Assembly (NCBI GenBank): GCA_905183005.1 | Contig: CAJJDO010000172.1 | Location: 62,001-126,000, forward strand | Source: Paramecium pentaurelia | Lineage: Eukaryota > Ciliophora > Oligohymenophorea > Peniculida > Parameciidae | Direction of reading: 5' to 3' | Length of the DNA: 64,000 nucleotides | Part shown: positions 1-11,728 of the stretch, piece by piece | Layout of the letters: every line of letters starts with the position of its first letter | Numbering within the stretch: position 1 is the first letter of the stretch | The notes under the pieces: model-generated | The model's database searches: none | What the model was told of the DNA's origin: nothing | The model's input: the letters and a program-made list of their open reading frames with translations, nothing else | Program-made: the position numbers and the translations under genes

Positions 1-878
1 ACCTTCATCATTATGATATTCAGCTAATCCAAAATCAGATATGACCATCTCTTCTAGATTAGGTTTTCTAAATAAAATATTTTCTGGTTTAATATCTCGA
101 TGTATCACACCTTTAGAATGTATATATGTTAAAGCATCTATAATTTTGAAAATACCTTTGATAGCATCATCTTCTGTAAGTACTGTCTTTGAAAGAATAT
201 GATCTAAATTTCCACTATTTAATAATTCTGTAACAATGAATACAGATTTCTATGATTCAAATGCTTCTAGAACTGTTATAACATTTGAATGATCCATTTT
301 TCTCAGTATTTCTAATTCCTTAATGATACATTCAGAATCAAATTTATGAGATTTTTTATCGTAAATTTTTACAGCAAATTCTTTTTAATCACTTTTCCTT
401 ATTAATCTATGAACCTATTAAAATATAATTCACTTATTATACATCTGCAAAGTTCCCGCAACCTAATTTATTACTGATAATAAATAGGTTTTTTATTTAC
501 TTTTGAATACAGAACTTCTTTAATTCCTTAAACCAACCATCAATATATCCAAATAACTCTAAACAATATGAATTCTTTGTTATTCTTAATCCTAAACCAA
601 CATGTTGTATCTAAATGGTCTCAATCATTGCATTAGTAATATCACACCATAATTCTAATCCCTTTTATATATCACAATAAATTTACATTTTTTTTCACCT
701 TTTTAATAATTGGACCATGTCTTTTGAACACCTTGTTTTTGTAAGTTTTTTTATTATGAGAATAGATCAGAAAATAATCCTCTTTAAAATCTGATTCTTT
801 CATTTAAATCCACTAATCATTCCAAAACTAGGAATCTGTTTGAATAAAAATGGAATCTGAAGAGAATCTAGATTTCAT
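1..878 (-). CDS. PH-like plus CAMK-type protein kinase, 3' end cut by window
   Basis: Serine/threonine protein kinase whose C-terminus lies beyond the left edge; 275 codons are visible. Residues about 30-115 look like a PH-type membrane-binding fold (YFLIYSHNKK...). The kinase domain follows: Gly loop LGCGNFADV, VAIK-type lysine in FAVKIYD, catalytic loop HRDIKPEN and DFGLAEY. All catalytic residues seen are present, so it should be active. I start at 878 because the ATG there (MKSRFSSDS...) is in frame with the PH part after two introns are removed: 662-686 (25 nt) and 415-442 (28 nt). PH-plus-kinase is a recurrent ciliate architecture; the gene at 11729-12863 has the same layout but a dead kinase. 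Substrate and pathway are unknown. Confidence 0.85.
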
Positions 879-1681
879 TAATTAAATAAATATACCATTA
901 TTATGATTTATTATAATTTATATACCAAGTAAAAAATTATGTTATCGTTTCAAATTTTTATTTATCTACTGATATAAATAATTATAACAAAATATATTTG
1001 AATTATTTACATCTAAAATATATATAATCAATGTTATTTTTTATTTATCAATAAAGATATTTAACTAAATTACTTTTCCATAAATAATCATTAATTTTTA
1101 TTTATTATAACTTGTTTCTTAAATAATAATTTTGTTAATATTTAATTCAATTAATTATATTCTGTTTTAACTTTATCAGTATATGATATCTAAAAAAACA
1201 GAGAAAATCATTAAAAATTAATCTTATATATTGCTATATTAATACAAACAGAATGATAAAAAATATATATTTATATTTCTGCATAGAATGAAAAATTTTA
1301 ATAAAAAATAATAGAAAATTATAAAGTAATTGAAAAGCTCATTATTTATTTTAATATATCAAAATATTCACATAAGAATTACTCTTAAAAATCTATGAAA
1401 ATTTAGGAATATTTGATTATAATTTTGTATACTAATTTTAATCTTTCTTATTTAAACTATAGATTAACTATGTTCATCACTTTTTTTAAGTTTGCCTTAT
1501 GTAGATATTTGCTAAGGATTATCAATACTCCATTACTCAATAATTACATGTTTTTGGAGACAAGGCAAATTGCAACAATGAATATTTAATAGAAAAGAAT
1601 AAAACCAGTAGTACTTTCTTAATACGACCTTCTAATTTTAAATTAGATATAAATCATTACTTGCATATAAAATAATGCATT
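879..1681. other. Intergenic, AT-rich, between divergent genes
   Basis: About 800 bp of very AT-rich DNA between the divergent kinase gene and the decayed gene at 1682. It presumably holds two promoters. No RNA gene, extended repeat or coding motif was recognised. Confidence 0.6.
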
Positions 1682-3237
1682 ATGCATGAAAGTTTGAAGT
1701 ATATGTTTTAATCAATCGTGAAGAAATACGTGGAACTGAATTAGACAATTAAAATTAGGTTGGGTTATTATGAGGGGGCCTTTTTAAATTAGGTTGATGA
1801 TAAGTAAATAATTGTGGGAAGATTTATTGTAAATCTTAAATTAGTAGAAGAACAAATACTCCCAGAATGAGAAACCTTTAAAATTACATTAAATATTTCA
1901 GCTTCTTTCTGCATTCGACTCATTCATTAGTTTTACATCGAGATTAATATGATATTAGGGCATGTATGAATATGCCATTACACAGCGATTCTCAGTCTGG
2001 TTTACCTAGAGGTTTTGTAAAATTGGGTTGGTCATAATATGATAATTAAAGTCCATCTGAACATCATTTGCATTAAAAAAGATTAGAGAATAAATTTAAA
2101 GGGAAGCTCAAATATGTCTCAGGCTTTGAGTAATGCTCAATCTGATATGTTTATATCATCAATAATGAAGATTCCACCTCATAAAGTTAATAATGCAGTA
2201 GCAGTATTTACATTACCCAAATCATAATCGGAAGTATTCTTATATGTTTTGATTATAATAAGTGGAAATTGCATTTTATTTAGTCACTATATATGATAAT
2301 GTTAAATCAATCCATTTAATGTCTAATGGAATAGTCAGATTTCAGAAATAATTGATGATTGGCATTTTAAATTATATTATGCAGAAGATAAAATAAGCCT
2401 TTTTTTTGATTTCTTGGTCTGATGAATCTAAACAAAAAACATTATTTATGAATAGTAGATGTTAAGTAGAATTGACTTGTATGGAGATAGCAGACAATTC
2501 TGCAATGAATAGAGTCTCATCATCAAAAAAATCTAAGAGATTAATTCTTAAAACATGAGAAATGAAGGCATTGGTTAAAAAGTTTAAAGAGTAGACATTA
2601 AAAAATGGGATATTTTGTTAAAAGAGCTTTCACGAGAATATCAAATGATATATAGATTAATAAAAGAAGTAGATGACAAAACAGAGAGTCTAAAAATAAC
2701 AGGAACTAAAATTTAGTATTTAAGAAGACAAGTCATAATAATGTCTTTTTTTATTGTTTTTAGATAATAGAAAATGTATCTCTAATAAAATTATCAATTA
2801 AAGGTAATAGATTATGTGTATCTAAATAAGAGAGATTGATTGAAATATCATTAAAAGGTTATATAAACACAATTAGAGGTTGAATAACTGAAAAGTAAAA
2901 ATCTAAATTTGTATATATCGTTAAAAGAAATAGTATAATGAGAGGATATTCGAGTATTAGAACATTATAAATAAGAACGTTATAGATTAGAAAAATGGTT
3001 GCTAATATAAAAGAGGATTTAAGAAATAAAAGATCTTTTAGTAATAGTGGGGTTGATTGGGAATAAGATTAAATGAAATTGGAAGTTAAATAGCATAAAG
3101 CCAATGCTAAAATAGAGACATTATAAGATGAAATGATTTATAATGCAAAAAATTATACTAAAGAAATAGCATAATCGATATTGATTATAACAGAGTAGCA
3201 AACATTATTAGATTGTTTTACAATGGGTAGATCATGA
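1682..3237 (+). pseudogene. Decayed coiled-coil protein gene
   Basis: Stretches of plausible protein are scattered over all three forward frames, and I could not join them by Paramecium-type introns. The opening ORF begins MHESLKYMF. A middle block reads SDESKQKTLFMNSRCQ. The 3' third is Lys/Glu/Gln-rich and coiled-coil-like (VKQHKANAKIETLQDEM) and ends at TGA 3235-3237. Disruptions seen include a frame change at a T8 run (2400-2407), an in-frame TGA at 2556-2558, a frame change at an A6 run (2600-2605), a shift near 3065 and further breaks before 2100. This number of lesions fits a pseudogene better than sequencing error, but a poorly assembled live gene is possible. Family not recognised. 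Confidence 0.45.
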
Positions 3238-3324
3238 ATATTTATTATTTATTTATCTGCAATTTTAATATGTTTATGTATACTAATATTTTATGTCTTT
3301 ATGATATGTTTAAATTGATGTCAA

Positions 3325-3706
3325 TCATTTGAGATTGTTTCTCTTGGTTGTTAAATCAGAATAATAGTATTAAAGCCAATTAGCTTGATCTTAAGCTCCC
3401 CATTCATTATAATAGAATGTAATAACACTACCTCCCAAAAGAATTGCAAGAGCAATAAGATTGTCCTTCTTTAATTCTTTTTAAATCAAAGGTGAATGCT
3501 TAATTCCATAAAATCTAGAGTTTAAATTACTTCTTTTACCTGCCATACATTTCCTCCATTGTATATCCATGAATCATAGATTGTCTTTCGATTCCAAATT
3601 TGAAAGGTTCATACTCAAATGTTTTGACATCTATCTTTTGAGCCTTGAAAAGTTCAGGTTTAGTAGATGTGAATTATCTAGCAATAATCTGAATGTTTTT
3701 TCTCAT
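3325..3706 (-). CDS. Small mitochondrial inner-membrane-type protein, 118 aa
   Basis: Complete 118-residue protein once the 25-nt intron at 3515-3539 is removed. The N-terminus (MRKNIQIIARQFTSTKPEL) is basic, free of acidic residues for the first 17 positions and rich in Ser/Thr, like a mitochondrial presequence. One hydrophobic helix sits at about residues 74-91 (LIALAILLGGSVITFY). A polar C-terminal tail has several Trp/Tyr. Size and layout resemble ciliate-specific accessory subunits of respiratory complexes, but that is inference; no family was recognised. The start lies only 19 bp after the acyl-CoA oxidase stop on the same strand. Confidence 0.75.
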
Positions 3707-3725
3707 TTATTAAAAATAATTAATA

Positions 3726-5747
3726 TCATAATCTAGCTTTGATTTTTGTGCCCATCAAATCATTGACAGCTTAAGGTACCCCTTTGATATTAACTGAATT
3801 CTCTTTTGTGGCCCATTCATAAATATATTCATAAGGTTTTCCATCATGGCAACCAATGCAAGTTCTCAAAGCATTATCAGAGAAATTGAAAGCTTCAACT
3901 AAACCCAAAGCTTATGGTTTGAGTTTATTAAGTAATTCAATTTTGGTTTCATTGAGTTACTTGAATTACTCTACATTAATCCTACCTGATTCTATAAGAG
4001 TATTTGGATTATCCAATATTACTTATAGTGAATATAAATCACATAATTATTACAATATTTCCTTAACTTATGGATTTGCATTAGATATATATTCCTAAAA
4101 TACTAAATAAGTGAAATATTCAGCATATCTTTAAGCAACAGACAATAATTGAACCCCAACTACTTCATTCCATATTTATTAGAAATTCTTACCTGTACCC
4201 ATACTATCCTTAATCTTTTTAGCAACACTTATTAATTAAAGTGTAAGTGTTAATTTAAGTAATTATCCAAAATCTGTACTTTGATTGGCCAAAGTTTCTT
4301 TGATATGTAATACAAAATTGAAATAAAATGGAACCTTCTCTGGATTTTTCTCTACATATTATAATACTTTAAGTAAGTATCTTGCAACTTAAAGATACAT
4401 AACTTGATTCTCTCCTTCTAATGTAACATTAGGAGCAGTATCAAAATAAATAGCTGGTATTCCTGAATAATGTGCAAAACCATGACCACCACATGATAAT
4501 CTACACCATTCAGCAGTATCAACAACCCATTATGAAGACCAAGCCTTTAAAGCACTATAAATAAAATCATAAATTTTAAATACCTCAATATAGCATGTGA
4601 TTATTATAATGTACTAAAGTCTTTCTTTTACACTCTATGAAAGTTATCGTCAACCAATTCTGCTATTCTTAATCCTGCAAAGATCATTCCATAACATGTT
4701 GCCAATCTTGGTAATAATTTATCTTATTATGTTTAATATTCAAGGACAGAGTTCTCTACTCCTTTATCATTTGTAAATTGTTATCTTGTAATTGAATATC
4801 TAATTGCCACTGTCAAACTCTAAGCAGCCATTCTTGGATAAATGAAAATTATTAATTATCTTGATACCATCATTGATGCATAAGATATCTTATATATGAT
4901 AATATACTATACTTTTTCATTTCCATGTCTTGAAAATTATCCATTCTCAATTCTAACATATCTAGCCAATAAACTGTTTAATGGAATTCTGTAATTCTCA
5001 AAAGCCAAGAATCCATTATCTTTTGTAGAATATCCTAATTTTGGTCCTATATCTCCAACTACAACACCTTTAAGTGGTTTATGTGTGGAGTTATCTCTTA
5101 TTTGAACCATAAAAGGATGAACTCCTTTATTCTTACCATTGAATATTAATTTAGCATAGACAAGTGCATAATTTGATAAAAATCCTAATTCTCCTGGCCA
5201 AACTAAGTCATATAAATTTATTCTTACATTTAACAGCTGAAACTGAAGGTGTATGCAATATAAAATCATTGCTTTATGAATCATAGGTGGCTGTGGTTTC
5301 TAAATTTTAGACATCACTTCCATGTCCAATTTCTGTTTAGGCATAAGCTGCTACAATTTCCATTGTAAGAAACTTGGGACCCCAGAGATTGAATTATTCA
5401 TCTGTACCAAGAAATCTTAAAGCAGGAACAGTCATTCCAAATGATACTGCTGATGGTGTTGTACCTTAGAATAAACTTAAAATTGGTGTCCAATGAGCTG
5501 CATTGGTAAGATTAAAATGTTAATGCATAATTCTTAGTTTTTCATAGGATTTGATAATTTGTTCCTTACGTCCCCAATTATGATAATCAGGATGATTTCT
5601 AATGCTTGGTTCACTAGCTATGATCTTTTAAGCTTTCATAAAGGTTTCATATATTTCTTAATTTCCATAAATAAGTTTGGTTAGGTCTTAAATAGGGAAG
5701 GTTACTCTGTCTCTGGCTTCTTAAAGCAATTATGTTGTAGGATGCAT
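3726..5747 (-). CDS. ACOX: Peroxisomal acyl-CoA oxidase
   Basis: 647-residue flavoenzyme catalysing the first, H2O2-producing step of peroxisomal fatty-acid beta-oxidation (acyl-CoA to trans-2-enoyl-CoA). The FAD/substrate segment AYAQTEIGHGSDVQNLETTA and the late motif CGGHGFAHYSG followed by TLEGENQVM are diagnostic; the Glu of LEGEN is the family's catalytic base. The protein ends in Ala-Arg-Leu, a PTS1-type peroxisomal import signal. Introns are at 5203-5227, 4889-4912 and 4555-4583; spliced length 1944 nt is an exact codon multiple. Length is close to the family norm (about 660). The start at 5747 is the first in-frame ATG, giving MHPTTQLLQEARDRVTF. Confidence 0.95.
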
Positions 5748-5833
5748 ATTTAGTGCGTAATTTAAAATTAAAATGAAATTTGATGAGTGTTAAAAAATTA
5801 TTAATAATACAATATAACCTAATTATAATAAGT

Positions 5834-6817
5834 ATGATGAAAAAGATTACGAAATAAAATGAGAAATTCAACTCTCGTCTTAAATCTCAAGAATCAGAAT
5901 ATGATGACATATTTTAAGATTAAAAAACAGAACAATAACATTAACCAATAATTTAAAAAGAATAACAAAGAAAAACTAATATTCGTATAATCGTCACTAG
6001 AAAACCATAATAATAATAATAAGAATAATAGACTATACCTTAATAGCATAGATCTGTAACTAAACGATCTTGGCATAAAGAATTGGATAATTTAGTCAAT
6101 CCTTAAGAAATGAAAAATGGTAAATTTTCATAAGAAGAAAAGGAATTCATTATGCAAATTGTACATAATTACTAAAATCAAAATAATCTTACTGATCAAT
6201 AATTGAAAGATTATATTGAATTAAAGACTTTAGGTCATTCAAAGATTTGGCTTGAAATTACAAAATTTATACCAACAAGAACAGTTGATTCAGTTTATAA
6301 ATTGATTAGACGTAGTTTAGATAGTAAGAATAGACAAGGATATTGGAATAAAGAAGAAGAAGCTGAATTAATTAAATGCATATAATAATATGGTAGGAAA
6401 TGGAGAGAAATTAGTAAATATCTTAATCGAACACCTGATAATATAAGAAATAAATATATTCAAATTGGTTAACATAATCACTTGTTTCGAAATAAATAAT
6501 TTTGGACAATTGAAGAGTTTCTTATTCTTATGAATAATATTCATGCTTTAAGTGGTTATCCTATTTTAATACCTAATTATGATTAAATTCTTAAATAAAA
6601 ATTTGGAGAATAATTTGAAAATGTTAAATTCAAACTTAATTATAGAAAAATGAAAATGGAAGATAAAGAAATCTTTGATTTACTCAAATCAATCATTAAT
6701 ATACCCTCTAATATAGGTGTAACTATTAAATGGACAGAAATTTCATCTGAAATTAAGACTAAAACAAAAGATGATATAAGACAAATGTGGTATAAATTGA
6801 ATGGAACTTTATTATGA
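5834..6817 (+). CDS. Myb/SANT-domain protein, 327 aa
   Basis: Intronless 327-residue protein with a Gln-rich, low-complexity N-terminal third (runs of TAA/TAG Gln codons). A Myb/SANT repeat lies at about residues 165-210: YWNKEEEAELIKCIQQYG, then KWREISKYL and a recognition-helix-like NRTPDNIRNKY. A weaker SANT-like helix set precedes it (FSQEEKEFIMQIV...IWLEITKFI) and another may follow (FWTIEEFLILMN). It is likely a nuclear DNA- or histone-binding protein of the c-Myb/SNAPc class; the exact subfamily cannot be told. Two tandem ATGs open the frame; the first, at 5834, was taken. Confidence 0.85.
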
Positions 6818-7205
6818 TTCTTGATTGACTTCACCATGCATATATATAAAGAAAACTCACAATCCATCTCTCAAAAAGCATCTATTAATTTTAAATGCTC
6901 TTTGATCATTTAAGAAGTAATTTCTTACTTCTATTGGTTGATTGATTATTTTCCTTATTATTATAATGCGAGGCGAAAGTATTTAAACCTTCGCCTCGCT
7001 CAACCTCACCCACGTTTACCTGTATTCTTATTTATACCTAATTATTCGCAAGTTTTAACTTTGGCACCAAATTACAAATCATTTGCCTTTGAATCCTTCT
7101 CCTTCACTAAACTTCTTTCTTATCTATCATATTTCATTTATTATTGGATTTTCTCCTTTTCTCTTTATTCTTTCTCATATTATCTTTAAGCCTCTTGTTA
7201 TTGTC
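6818..7205. other. Convergent intergenic spacer with GC-rich hairpin
   Basis: 388 bp between the 3' ends of the Myb (+) and PUB (-) genes, unusually long for convergent neighbours here. It contains a striking GC-rich inverted repeat at 6968-6999 (listed separately). No ORF with family resemblance was found in it. Confidence 0.6.
6968..6999. repeat. GC-rich inverted repeat (hairpin)
   Basis: GCGAGGCGAA (6968-6977) is perfectly complementary to TTCGCCTCGC (6990-6999) across a 12-nt loop: a 10-bp stem, eight pairs of it G:C or C:G flanked by A:T, in otherwise extremely AT-rich DNA. It lies between two convergent 3' ends, so it could act in 3'-end formation or be part of a small structured RNA; both are inference. 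Confidence 0.7.
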
Positions 7206-7657
7206 TCACTCTAGAAAATCATAGAAAACAATATAATACATTTCCTATGCCTTTTGATATTATTAAGGTCCATCTACTCTTCCTTATGCTAGAATATGCT
7301 ACCATTTGATAGTATTGAAATTCTCTAGTAATTTTGCTAATTCTTCATCAGGTAGATAGAATTCTTAATCTAACTATATTTTAAATAGAGTTGATTGGAT
7401 ACTTAAATGAAACCCAATGATGTTAATAACTCTGCCATTTATCTTATATTAAATAGACGTGTTGCTAATGTTTTAACTGTCATCTTTATATGTTTAAATT
7501 TATCTTCATTGGGATTGTTTATAATACTAAATTTAAATCTTAGAAAATACTTAGTTAATAGTTTTTCTAAAAGACCTAGAGCATCTGCAAAAGCTGATGG
7601 ATCTTCGTTCTTTTCTATTACTTCAAGTAATGATTTCGTTTAGTTACTAGAAATCAT
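7206..7657 (-). CDS. PUB (PUG) domain protein, 140 aa
   Basis: 140 residues after removing the 29-nt intron at 7374-7402 (GTATCC...TATAG). The whole protein is close to one PUB domain, the fold that docks on the C-terminal tail of p97/Cdc48 in peptide N-glycanase, UBXD and RNF31 proteins. Core: ADALGLLEKLLTKYF, then FKHIKMTVKTLATRLFN and MAELLTSLGFIQLDQEF, followed by YLPDEELAKLLENF. A p97-linked ubiquitin or ERAD role is inferred from the family. No second domain (transglutaminase, UBX) is present. The spliced frame is an exact codon multiple. Confidence 0.8.
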
Positions 7658-8313
7658 TTTAATTAATAATTATTATATAAAAACAAATTCATTTGCTTTT
7701 AGAGTGATTTTACTTATTTCATTATATTTGTTATTTTTAATTATTTATTATATAATAAAGATATCTTAGTATTATGTAAAGGATTTGTTCTAAATTAAGA
7801 TTCTCTGATTGTTTTAACTAAATATTTGAATTTTATAATTTTAAACCAGATTTGACAAATTCTTATGCTCAAAATAATAATTATTTATTTTATATATGTT
7901 TTGAATGGGAACTACATAAATAAACTTTTATTTCAGGATGATTTTTAAATTTGCCTTTGCCATTATTACTTATGATATAAACAATTAATGAGAGTCAGAA
8001 CTTTCCTTAGACTATCAAATTAAAGTCTTATTTATTTATAAGATTTTAGATTATCTTATTATTAATTTAGTAATATAAGAAATAACTAAAAATAACTTAA
8101 TCAATTATATATAAGTTTGTAACTAAATGTAACATGATACAATTGATTACTCAAAAAATTTATAATATATAGTTATAATATTAAAAGCATACTCCAAAAA
8201 TATCATCTTTAGTTCATGTTTCTTTTTATGGATATTATTTAAGTACATCACTTAATTTAGCTTATAATCCTCCGATAACTAAAACAATAATCGATTAAAT
8301 ATTAATAATAAAA
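7658..8313. other. Intergenic, AT-rich, between divergent genes
   Basis: About 650 bp of AT-rich sequence between the PUB gene start (-) and the next gene start (+). Probably two promoters. Nothing else recognised. Confidence 0.55.
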
Positions 8314-9414
8314 ATGGCTAATAAATATAATATGCAAAGATTTCTAGAGAAAAAGTATGCACATTGTCAATCTTACTATTACTCCAAAACTCTTAATGAT
8401 TTTGTGAGTTCCGCGAGAACATTAGATGTGATTAGATTCTATTAAGTTATGGACTTTAAGGATGATTCTGAATATCTAAAGCGATTCTATTGCTTAAGTA
8501 AGTACGCATCATCAATAATCCTCATTAGACGAGGTGTTCGAAAAGCTTCGCCTCTTTGCAGAATATTATAAATATCACAATGAAATTCCTAGATTCTTCA
8601 TGCCATATTTTTGCAGAATATTGAGCAAGTATTTTATTTAGAGACATAGGCCAGCTATCATGATAAGAAGAGAAGGATTGAATATTACAGGATTAAAAGA
8701 ATTATAGAAGAGGAAAATAGATAAAATCCGAATAAACCAAAAAAGGCAATAGTTGGAGACTCACCTTTAGAAGATAATCCCACAACCACAAAGCCCTAAT
8801 AAATGTATAGCAAGATCCTATCTGACATTTAGGATGCTTCAACAACTATTGAAACAATTAATAATAAATTGAATGCTTTATAAATAAATGTAGGTGAATT
8901 AAATCTTTAACCATCCAATAGAGAACAAGAATAGTTACAGAACTTCATTTAATTTATGATAGATAAATAAAAATAGAAGACTATCACTCAACATATTTAA
9001 CTAAATTCACCTAAAACTAATAATAAAGTTTCAATTGGAGTAAGTTAGCAGACAATCAAACAAATTATTTCAAGAACTATTAAAAATTAATAGACTTTTC
9101 ACTTATCACCAAAGACAGGTTAATAAACATAATCTTAAGTTGGTACTTTTACATAAAGAATCATAAAAGATCCTTTAAAGAAAATGCTCACCCCTACACA
9201 AATATACAGTATGAATTCCCCATAAAATAATAATAATACAACAATTTAGTTGAAATCGAAGTAATCATGAATTTAACTTAGAATATCTTCTTCATCAAAA
9301 ATTAAATAATAGAGTCTCTCCATATCCAAACAATTTAAAATAAGTGATGCTTTACATTTACCTCTAAGGATACATTAACATACGAGATCAGATGTTCGAT
9401 TTTATAGAAAATGA
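8314..9414 (+). CDS. Uncharacterised protein, 340 aa
   Basis: Family not recognised. Spliced from four exons (introns 8498-8528, 8629-8654, 9261-9281) to exactly 341 codons. The N-terminal 140 residues are helical and aromatic-rich (FAEYYKYHNEIPRFFMPYF). The rest is polar, Gln/Thr/Ser-rich and probably disordered, with one amphipathic stretch (SDIQDASTTIETINNKLNAL) that could form a coiled coil. The last intron is only 21 nt. If it is retained, the protein ends at TGA 9268-9270, about 48 residues earlier. Its stop is 24 bp from the stop of the convergent STPG gene. No targeting signal or catalytic motif is visible. Confidence 0.7.
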
Positions 9415-9438
9415 TAAGTTGTATTATTTATTTATTAC

Positions 9439-11386
9439 TCAAATTTCAGAGAATTGTATATTGTAAGTTTTCTTATCCCAAGGATTTCTTTTTGGATCAT
9501 GGTATTCCCCTGGGCCTGGAGATTAATTTTTAGAATTCTCATACTAAAATCGCTTTTCCTATTGTAAATATCATAAATAATTATAAAACTTGTATATTGA
9601 ATGGTGGTGCATGTTTCTTAACTTAAAAAGGCATTTTATATGGTTCTCTTTAAGGACTTTTTTTTAAGCTTTCTTCTTCTTCTTCAAGTTCCTCAATTTT
9701 CTTTTCTTCTTTATTTTAAAATCTTGGCATTGATGACATAAAGGGTGGTTTTTATATTTTTAAAGCAGGATCCTCTTCTTCCTCTATTTTAGTCTTATAT
9801 TCTATTGTATAATTTTTGGGATCATATTAACCAGGAGCAGGTATTTCAGATTTACTTTATGATCCAGGACCTGCCCTTTTGGTTGAAGATTTAAAGACTG
9901 ATTAGGCTCCTTTTTCTGGACTTTTGCTATTAAAATCATATTATCCAGGTCCTGGTTAAGGCACTTAAAATTAATTATCATCAAATCTAGGTTAATTATA
10001 TCCAAATTTTCCTACTGGAGCTCTTTCTAATTTCTTAATCAAATTATATTCTAACTAAAAAATTATAATTATTTGTATTTACTGTTTATTTTGGATTATA
10101 AGTCTAAGGTCCTGGTCTTTTTTCTTGTAATTTAGTTTCAAAACGACTATTTGATGACATAAATGGAGGATATTTATAAGATAGACTCTTATTAGCTAAT
10201 TGAACATCTACTCTATAATCTCCTGGTCCAATTGAGGTTGAAACTTATTCATCTCCAAATCTTTTTGATTTTGAACCGAAACATTATGTTTCTATTTTGG
10301 TAGCTGATTTTGAATAAGTTGATGCAGTTGTTGAATCTTTATAATAATATCCAGGACCTGGAGTGGCATCCTTTATTAGTTTAATAATTTATATACTTCT
10401 ATGTATTCAATTTCTTCATCTTAAAGATCAGCAAATTACGGATTTGATAGCAATTAATTTCTCTTTTTTTCAAATTAATATCTCATAAAACTTCTAGCTT
10501 TCTATCCTCTTTCCATATCAAACAATCTTTATGTTTTTGATTAAAAAGAACCTGAAGGCATTAATTTATAAAGAGGTTAATTATCTTCAGGAATTTCATA
10601 ATTGCCTGGACCAACTAATTGTTATTTTTCTTTTGAAACTACAGGTGCTAATTTTGGTTATTTAGATTTATGCCAATTAAATCCTTTATTTTTATTTTAT
10701 TCAAATAAATCCTTTAAGTCATATTGTCCTGGACCAACTGAATCATTTTTTAATCCTGATAGTATTTCTTATGGACTTTTATTCAACTCCAAAGCTTTTT
10801 GTTTTAATCTAGATCATTACTTCCATTATCAGTGTAACCATGAATTTGAGAATTACTTGGAATAGAAGGAATTGATTTGTATTTATTTAACTTCATTAAC
10901 TATTCTACTAAATTCTCTTGAGAGGCAACTTAGTACCGTTATTGTTGAATGACTTCAGGTTCATATGACCCAGGACTGAATTACAATTTATTTATGTTTA
11001 CCCTGGATTCTCATTCTTAGAGCCCTCTTGAAACCTTCGGCATTTTGATGCAAACACCGAATGTTGCTTAGGCATCTCTAATATTTGAACTTCTGATTAA
11101 GTTGATTGTAGAACAACCTTCTATCTATAATTTACTATATAATACATACCCTGCATTCACAAAATTGACATTATAACTACCTGGTCCTGGAAGAGAGTTC
11201 TATTTAATAGGTTTACTACGAAGTGTCTGTGTATTGAATGGTGCAACTGATTATCTAACAGATTGAGTTTTCAACATTGTATATGTTCCTGGACCAACCT
11301 ATTCCCTTATGATTCATAAGTACATTAGCTGGAACCTAAGTAGTCGATTGATTAAGATCTCTTTCAGCCTAATAAACAAAGGCCAT
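9439..11386 (-). CDS. STPG / SHIPPO-repeat axonemal protein, one frameshift
   Basis: About 595 residues with some eleven Pro-Gly-Pro-Gly-x-Tyr repeats (VGPGTYTM, LPGPGSYNV, VGPGQYDL, TPGPGYYY, IGPGDYRV, QPGPGQYDF, SPGPGEYHDP). This is the sperm-tail PG-rich repeat of ciliary microtubule-associated proteins, which bind or line axonemal microtubules. Introns: 11299-11323, 11125-11149, 10976-11001, 10371-10396, 10055-10082, 9559-9589. Spliced length is 1787 nt, one short of a codon multiple; the frame breaks at an A5/T5 run near 10796-10800 and is restored by one extra base there. No intron explains it, so an assembly or real 1-nt deletion is likely. A second STPG gene lies at 20647-22304. Confidence 0.85.
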
Positions 11387-11728
11387 TATAATTATTTATA
11401 AACAAATTATAAATCAATTCTTCTTTATTTTAGTATTTCATTTTTAGAATTCATATCCAAATATAATTCCATCATTATAAATTTATATTTTTAATCAAGA
11501 TATATGAAATATTAGATAATATCCTATTTAATAATTTACTCAATTTTCAGTTTATTATTTTATATAAATAAACTATTCAATTGAATTTAATTAAATATCT
11601 CTTAAGATTTTGTATTAAATAAATATATTATCATTTGTATAAAATCCAAAACTAAAAACAAATTTTTCATTCTAGAAAATAAAAGAAATTATGAAATAGA
11701 AAATAATTTTCTAATATATAAATAATAA
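11387..11728. other. Intergenic, AT-rich
   Basis: 342 bp of AT-rich DNA between the STPG gene start and the 3' end of the upstream pseudokinase gene, both on the minus strand. It likely holds the STPG promoter. Nothing else seen. Confidence 0.55.

Noticed and set aside
4937..5284. Minus-strand ORF starting MIHKAMILY as an independent gene
   Set aside because: Its body is the middle of acyl-CoA oxidase; the first residues come from reading upstream of, and through, the 25-nt intron at 5203-5227.
6938..7189. Plus-strand ORF of 83 residues in the Myb/PUB spacer
   Set aside because: Runs through the GC-rich hairpin, has no domain-like pattern, and similar ORFs arise by chance in AT-rich spacers.
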